DNA from: an uncultured Coriobacteriales bacterium
GTDB lineage: Bacteria; Actinomycetota; Coriobacteriia; Coriobacteriales; UMGS124
Length of the DNA stretch: 10,260 bases
Assembly (NCBI GenBank): GCA_903789505.1
Contig: CAIFEU010000015.1
Coordinates: 2,416-12,675, forward strand
Reading direction: 5' to 3'
In this document: in pieces, positions 6,704-10,260 of the stretch
Position numbering within the stretch: the first letter of the stretch is position 1
How the letters are laid out: each line of letters opens with the position of its first letter
Program-made: the position numbers and the translations under genes
Notes under the pieces: model-generated
What the model was told of the DNA's origin: nothing
What the model saw: the letters and a program-made list of their open reading frames with translations, nothing else
Database searches by the model: none

Positions 6704-7303
6704 TCAGCCCGCGCCACCCGTCGTCTGCCCGGGGTCCGGCGACGGCCAGACGCGCGGCCCGTACAGCGCGCGCAGCGCACGCTCGACGTTCGGCGTGACC
6801 AGCGCGGAGACGTCCGCCCCGTACGAGGCGAGCTCGCGCACCGCCGAGGACGAGACGTAGCTCAGGTTGGGGTCTGCCATGACGAACACGGCGTTGATGT
6901 CGGGCGCGAGCTGATAGTTGAGGTTCGCCTGCTGCAGCTCGTACTCGAAGTCGGTGACGGCGCGCAGGCCCTTCACGATCGCCGAGACGTGATGGTCGCG
7001 CGCGAACGCGACCGTGAGACCCGAGTAGGGCACGACGGAGACGTTCCCGATGCCGCTGACGGCCTCACGGGCGAGCGCCACCCGCTGCTGGAGCGAGAAC
7101 GCGGGCCCCCCGTGCTTCTCCGGCGACTCCGCGACCGCGACTATGACCTCGTCGCACATCCGCGAGGCGCGATAGATGATGTCAAGGTGCCCGCGCGTGA
7201 TGGGGTCGTAGGTTCCCGGGACGAGGAACGTGCGCCACTGGTGCGCCGTACCTCGGATGCCCGAGGCGGGTTCGTCGTCCACCTCGCCGTCCTGCTTTCT
7301 CAT
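6704..7303 (-). CDS. coaD: Phosphopantetheine adenylyltransferase (PPAT)
   Basis: CoaD transfers AMP from ATP to 4'-phosphopantetheine to make dephospho-CoA, the penultimate step of CoA synthesis. The 199-aa product shows the nucleotidyltransferase fold motifs: PGTYDPITRGHLDII (29-43, with the TxGH box at 36-39), VKGLRAVTDFEYE (110-122) and YVSSSAVRELA (149-159). Typical CoaD is about 160 aa. Here some 24 residues precede the first strand and about 18 Gly/Pro-rich residues follow the core. The ATG at 7303 is chosen because AGGAGG (7317-7312) lies 8 bases upstream, within the last codons of rsmD. The rsmD stop ends 3 bp before it, so the genes are coupled. No convincing terminator follows; the next gene has its own promoter candidate. 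Confidence 0.96.
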   Translation of the reverse strand: MRKQDGEVDDEPASGIRGTAHQWRTFLVPGTYDPITRGHLDIIYRASRMCDEVIVAVAESPEKHGGPAFSLQQRVALAREAVSGIGNVSVVPYSGLTVAFARDHHVSAIVKGLRAVTDFEYELQQANLNYQLAPDINAVFVMADPNLSYVSSSAVRELASYGADVSALVTPNVERALRALYGPRVWPSPDPGQTTGGAG

Positions 7304-7306
7304 CGG

Positions 7307-7960
7307 TCATACCTCCTCTGAGGTGTTCACCATGTCTGCGCCCGCGACGGCTCCCCGCCCCGGGGCCTGCTCGCCCTCACCCGCCCGCGCGCCGAATGCG
7401 AGCACGTCGACGCAGGTGGAGCCGTATCTCTTGCTGGCCAGGGACGTCAGCGGCGCCCGAGAGGGCAGCGCGTCCGCGTCAGCGGAGCGCTCGTAGACGA
7501 CCAGGCAGCCCCTCGGGGCCATGCCGGCACGGGAGAGGTCGGCGAGCAGGTCGGCAACGCGCTCCGCCGGCGTCGCGTACGGGGGGTCGAGCAGGACGAG
7601 GTCGAACGGCGCGCCCGGGATGCGGCCACGACCGGCGCTCAGGAACACGTCGCCGCCGACGACGCTGACGCGATCGGGGCCTATGCCCAGGCTCGACACG
7701 TTGGACCGAATGCATGCAAGGGCGGCTCGGTCCTGGTCGCACAGCGTCACATGCGCCGCGCCGCGCGAGAGCATCTCGAGCCCGAGCGCGCCGGATCCCG
7801 CGAACGCGTCGAGCACGCGCGCGCCCGAGACGTCGCCCATGCGGGAGATCACGACCGACGCCAGCGCTTCGCGCACGCGGTCTGTCGTCGGCCTGGTTGC
7901 CTGCCTGCCCTGGGGCGCCTTGATGGGCCTGCCCCTCCATTCGCCGCCGATGATCCTCAT
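7307..7960 (-). CDS. rsmD: 16S rRNA (guanine(966)-N2)-methyltransferase RsmD (internal start within the fused frame)
   Basis: RsmD methylates G966 of 16S rRNA using SAM during 30S assembly. From the ATG at 7960 the product would be 217 aa, near the usual 190-200. Visible are the N-terminal MRIIGGEWRGRPIKAP, the block TRPTTDRVREAL (22-33), SAM motif I VLDAFAGSGALGLE (49-62) and the catalytic LLDPPY (123-128). About 28 tail residues (190-217) are Gly/Ala/Glu-rich. A purine-rich Shine-Dalgarno (GGGAGGTGAG) lies 6-8 bases upstream, and a TGA in the +1 frame overlaps the ATG as ATGA, a classic coupled junction. So RsmD is probably made as a separate protein even though the recG frame runs through it. 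coaD follows 3 bp downstream. Confidence 0.9.
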   Translation of the reverse strand: MRIIGGEWRGRPIKAPQGRQATRPTTDRVREALASVVISRMGDVSGARVLDAFAGSGALGLEMLSRGAAHVTLCDQDRAALACIRSNVSSLGIGPDRVSVVGGDVFLSAGRGRIPGAPFDLVLLDPPYATPAERVADLLADLSRAGMAPRGCLVVYERSADADALPSRAPLTSLASKRYGSTCVDVLAFGARAGEGEQAPGRGAVAGADMVNTSEEV

Positions 7961-10057
7961 CCGCCGCTCACCTCCCTGAACACGTCTCCGAAGCGCGACG
8001 TCGCCCGACTGCCTGCTCCCCAGCAGCTCGCCCTCGTGACGGATCCGCAAGTCCTCCTTGGCGAGCTCGAAGCCGTCGTCGGTACGCTCCAGCGCGCCCA
8101 GCCGCTCCCGTGCGGCGCGGGACCCCCCGGAGGTCGCGATGAAGACGGTCCCGGGCCAGTCGCCGCGACCCACGCGACCCCGCAGCTGGTGAAGCTGGGC
8201 GAGGCCGAAGCGCTCCCCGTCCTCGATGAGCATCACCGTGGCGTTGGGGACGTCGACGCCAACCTCGATGACCGTCGTGGAGACCAGCACCTGAATCTGC
8301 CCGTCGCGGAACTCCGACATGACGCGCTGCTTGTCCGTCGCCGACATGCGTCCGGTCAGCAGGCCTACGCGCGCGTCGGGGAACACGCGCCGCTGCAGCA
8401 CGACCGCCTCGTTCTCCGCGGCGCGCGCATCGGAGGGGTCCCCGCCCGCAGCGACCGAGTCGGCGGCCTCGTCGACCCCCTCCTGACCCCCGTCACAACC
8501 GCCCGGCGTCGTGCCAATCAGGGGGCAAACGACGTAGGCCTGGTGGCCCTGGGCTATCGCCTCGCGCATCGCCTCGTAGGCGAGGCCGCGGTCGCGGCGC
8601 GATATGACGCGTGTCGTGACGCCGGCACCGGGATTTGGGCGCTGGCGCACGTAGGAGCAGTCGAGGTCGCCGTAGACCGACAGGGCGAGCGTGCGCGGGA
8701 TGGGGGTGGCGGTCATGACGAGCAGGTCGGCACCGTGCCCCTTCTGGCGAAGCTCGCGTCGCTGTGCCACGCCGAACCGCTGTTGCTCGTCGATCACGAC
8801 CAGTGAGAGCCGCCTGAACGTCACCTCGGAGTTGAGCAGCGCGTGCGTGCCGAACAGGACGCAGACCGAGCCATCGGCAAGCCTCCCGAGCAGCTCCGAG
8901 CGCTCGCGCGCAGAGGTTGCCCCCGTCAGGAGCGCCCAGGCGATGCCCGCACGGTCCAGAATCGGGCCCACCTTGGTGGCGTACTGGGCGGCGAGCACAC
9001 CGGTGGGCGCCATGACCGCCGCCTGCGTGCCCGTGTCGGCGACCGCACCGAACAGGCACGTGGCGACCAGCGTCTTGCCGGTGCCGACGTCGCCCAGCAA
9101 CAGCCTGCACATCGAGCGCGGAGCCGCCATGTCTGCGAGGATCTCGCCCACCGCGCGGCGCTGGTCGTCGGTCAGGGGAAACGGGAGCGCCCCCATCACG
9201 CGTTCGGTCGCGGGGCCATCCGTGACGTGCGCGACCGGCTCTACGCCGGGGATGTGCGCGTCACGCGAGATCCGCATCCCGAGCTGCAGGAACACCGCCT
9301 CGTCATAGGCGAGGCGCCGGCGGGCGAGCTCGGCGTCGGCGAGATCGTGAGGCGCGTGGGCGCAGCGCACCGCCCTGCCGAGCGACATGAGCCCGCGCCC
9401 GCGACGCCAGGCGGCGCCCCAGAAGTCGCACACGTCGCCGAAGTCGTTGACGGCGGCCGCCGCGATGCGCTTGGCCCACGCCGCGGAAAGCCCCTCGGTC
9501 GCGTGGTACACGGGGATGATGCGCGCCGAGTACGAGCGCGTGACGCCAGCGACGTCGCCCTCCGGAACGCTGTCGGCGAGGACCTCGGAGAACGGCGCGT
9601 TCATGCGCTTGAACCCGAAGGAGAACCCCACCTTGCCCGAGAACGCCACGAGCTGCCCCTCGTGGAAGCGCCGCTGCATCCAGGGCTGGCCGAAGTAGGT
9701 GACGATCATCGTGCCGGTGCTGTCATAGCAGCCCACCTCGACGACCGTGAGCTTTGGCCGGGGGTGCTTGACCGTGACCTCGTCGACGCGGGCGATGACC
9801 GTCACCTCGTCGCCGACGTTGGCGTCGAGCACGCTGGACAGCTGGGAGAAGTCCAGGTAGCGCATCGGGACGGCGGCGAGGCAGTCGCGAACCGTCAGGA
9901 CGCCCAGCCGCTCCACGAGGCGCGCCCTGTCCCCGCGGACGTATCGCAGCGTTGTCGAGGGACGTCCCAGCGCGCGCGTGCGCGCCAGACGCGGGTGGCC
10001 GAGGTCGACAGTCAGCCCCGGAGGCACCGGCATGGTCGGCATCTTCTCCTGGGCCAT
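7307..10057 (-). CDS. recG: ATP-dependent DNA helicase RecG, read in frame into RsmD (916-codon open frame)
   Basis: RecG remodels stalled replication forks and branch-migrates Holliday junctions. Residues 1-699 are RecG and 700-916 are RsmD, with no stop between. RecG parts: N-terminal wedge/OB region (about 40-200; GQLVAFSGKV 134-143), Walker A GDVGTGKT (322-329), motif II DEQQRFGV (424-431; usually DEQHRFGV), motif III MTATPIPRTLA (448-458), motif V/VI from STTVIEVGVDVP to LRGRVGRG (593-632), and the translocation motif ending in LLGSRQSG (678-685). In E. coli about 53 residues follow the TRQ glutamine; here only about 15 precede RsmD, so the C-terminal region is missing. A Gly/Asp-rich insertion of about 24 residues lies near 516-550. 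The ATG at 10057, 3 bp after the upstream stop, has no clear Shine-Dalgarno; starts at 10042 or 10033 are possible. Confidence 0.85.
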   Translation of the reverse strand: MAQEKMPTMPVPPGLTVDLGHPRLARTRALGRPSTTLRYVRGDRARLVERLGVLTVRDCLAAVPMRYLDFSQLSSVLDANVGDEVTVIARVDEVTVKHPRPKLTVVEVGCYDSTGTMIVTYFGQPWMQRRFHEGQLVAFSGKVGFSFGFKRMNAPFSEVLADSVPEGDVAGVTRSYSARIIPVYHATEGLSAAWAKRIAAAAVNDFGDVCDFWGAAWRRGRGLMSLGRAVRCAHAPHDLADAELARRRLAYDEAVFLQLGMRISRDAHIPGVEPVAHVTDGPATERVMGALPFPLTDDQRRAVGEILADMAAPRSMCRLLLGDVGTGKTLVATCLFGAVADTGTQAAVMAPTGVLAAQYATKVGPILDRAGIAWALLTGATSARERSELLGRLADGSVCVLFGTHALLNSEVTFRRLSLVVIDEQQRFGVAQRRELRQKGHGADLLVMTATPIPRTLALSVYGDLDCSYVRQRPNPGAGVTTRVISRRDRGLAYEAMREAIAQGHQAYVVCPLIGTTPGGCDGGQEGVDEAADSVAAGGDPSDARAAENEAVVLQRRVFPDARVGLLTGRMSATDKQRVMSEFRDGQIQVLVSTTVIEVGVDVPNATVMLIEDGERFGLAQLHQLRGRVGRGDWPGTVFIATSGGSRAARERLGALERTDDGFELAKEDLRIRHEGELLGSRQSGDVALRRRVQGGERRMRIIGGEWRGRPIKAPQGRQATRPTTDRVREALASVVISRMGDVSGARVLDAFAGSGALGLEMLSRGAAHVTLCDQDRAALACIRSNVSSLGIGPDRVSVVGGDVFLSAGRGRIPGAPFDLVLLDPPYATPAERVADLLADLSRAGMAPRGCLVVYERSADADALPSRAPLTSLASKRYGSTCVDVLAFGARAGEGEQAPGRGAVAGADMVNTSEEV
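7957..8004 (-). other. recG-rsmD junction: likely out-of-frame deletion or frameshift
   Basis: After SRQSGDVA the recG frame switches from GC-ending to mixed codons (5 of 11 third positions are G/C up to the RsmD ATG). In the +1 frame, RFGDVFREVSGG followed by TGA (7959-7957) has 10 of 12 G/C third positions and overlaps the rsmD ATG as ATGA. So the +1 frame looks like the ancestral recG tail. The break lies close to a 10-bp palindrome GCGACGTCGC (7995-8004). A deletion of roughly 40 codons plus or minus one base would explain both the lost C-terminus and the shift. An assembly error cannot be excluded. Confidence 0.6.
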
Positions 10058-10060
10058 GGA

Positions 10061-10260
10061 CTATTCGATCGAGAACACCACGGGATACAGGGGCTGCTCG
10101 CCGCGGTGGCTGTCGATCTCGAGGTCGGGGACCTGCTCGGCGATGCGCTCGAGAATCCCCTTGAACTCGTCGTCGGGAAGGTCGGAGCCGGCAAGGATCG
10201 TCAGCGAGTCCCCGTCGACCTGTCGCTGCATTGAGGCGACCAGGTCGACCGTAACGTCGG
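10061..10260 (-). CDS. DAK2-domain protein, FakA/YloV type (C-terminal 65 residues only)
   Basis: Only the C-terminus lies in the window; the 5' part is beyond the right edge. The visible frame contains DSLTILAGSDLPDDEF and ends EIDSHRGEQPLYPVVFSIE, matching the family ending of YloV/FakA proteins (a GGQPLYPxxxSVE-like tail). FakA works with fatty-acid-binding FakB proteins to phosphorylate exogenous fatty acids to acyl-phosphate, which PlsX and PlsY then use. The gene order DAK2 protein then recG is common in Gram-positive bacteria and supports the call. The TAG is 3 bp before the recG ATG, so the two are very probably co-transcribed. Confidence 0.85.
   Translation of the reverse strand, partial: DVTVDLVASMQRQVDGDSLTILAGSDLPDDEFKGILERIAEQVPDLEIDSHRGEQPLYPVVFSIE

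Noticed and set aside
7751..8806. 351-codon plus-strand open frame across the recG-rsmD junction
   Set aside because: It is antisense to strongly supported helicase and methyltransferase motifs and has no recognisable domain.
7307..10057. Programmed frameshift at the end of recG
   Set aside because: No slippery heptamer or following pseudoknot is apparent near 7990-8005. Even with a shift, the protein would lack most of the usual C-terminal region, so a deletion explains the data better.
8843..10234. 463-codon open frame on the plus strand
   Set aside because: It is antisense to recG and the end of the DAK2 gene, with His/Arg/Ala-rich composition and no domain. It is a GC-content shadow.

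Overview
The window is about 10.3 kb of GC-rich bacterial chromosome (roughly two-thirds G+C by eye). Every gene I can support lies on the minus strand. In transcription order, from high to low coordinates, they are: a DAK2/FakA-type protein (C-terminus only), recG, rsmD, coaD, a coiled-coil protein of the Rv2927c/DivIVA-like type, a YceD/DUF177 protein, rpmF, plsX, rnc and smc (N-terminal 976 codons; the gene runs off the left edge). This set and order resemble actinobacterial housekeeping loci. The high GC, the small spacers and the protein sequences suggest the class Coriobacteriia, perhaps an Olsenella/Atopobiaceae-like organism. That placement is inference from style and gene order, not from a search.

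Layout: (1) 6704-10260 is a tight block, DAK2 protein - recG - rsmD - coaD, with spacers of 3 bp or less. (2) A 196-bp gap (6508-6703) holds a candidate extended -10 promoter and a leader hairpin in front of the coiled-coil gene, which is followed 24 bp later by the DUF177 gene. (3) A 184-bp gap (5133-5316) holds two dyads and an AT-rich promoter-like stretch before rpmF. (4) rpmF and plsX are separated by 77 bp containing a strong stem-loop. (5) A 115-bp gap precedes rnc, which starts at TTG with a good Shine-Dalgarno sequence. smc starts at GTG one base after the rnc stop. No stretch longer than 300 bp lacks a gene.

Together the genes cover phospholipid precursor supply (FakA-type kinase component, PlsX), CoA synthesis (CoaD), ribosome and RNA biogenesis (RsmD, DUF177, L32, RNase III), replication-fork repair (RecG) and chromosome organisation (SMC). 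I see no transposon, phage gene, CRISPR array, tRNA or rRNA.

The most notable feature is at 7957-8004. The recG reading frame loses its normal C-terminal region and runs without a stop into rsmD, giving one 916-codon open frame. The +1 frame at the same place reads like the original recG tail and ends in a TGA that overlaps the rsmD ATG. This looks like an out-of-frame deletion, or an assembly error, that fused two formerly coupled genes. Otherwise this is a housekeeping region, and I found no convincing undescribed system.
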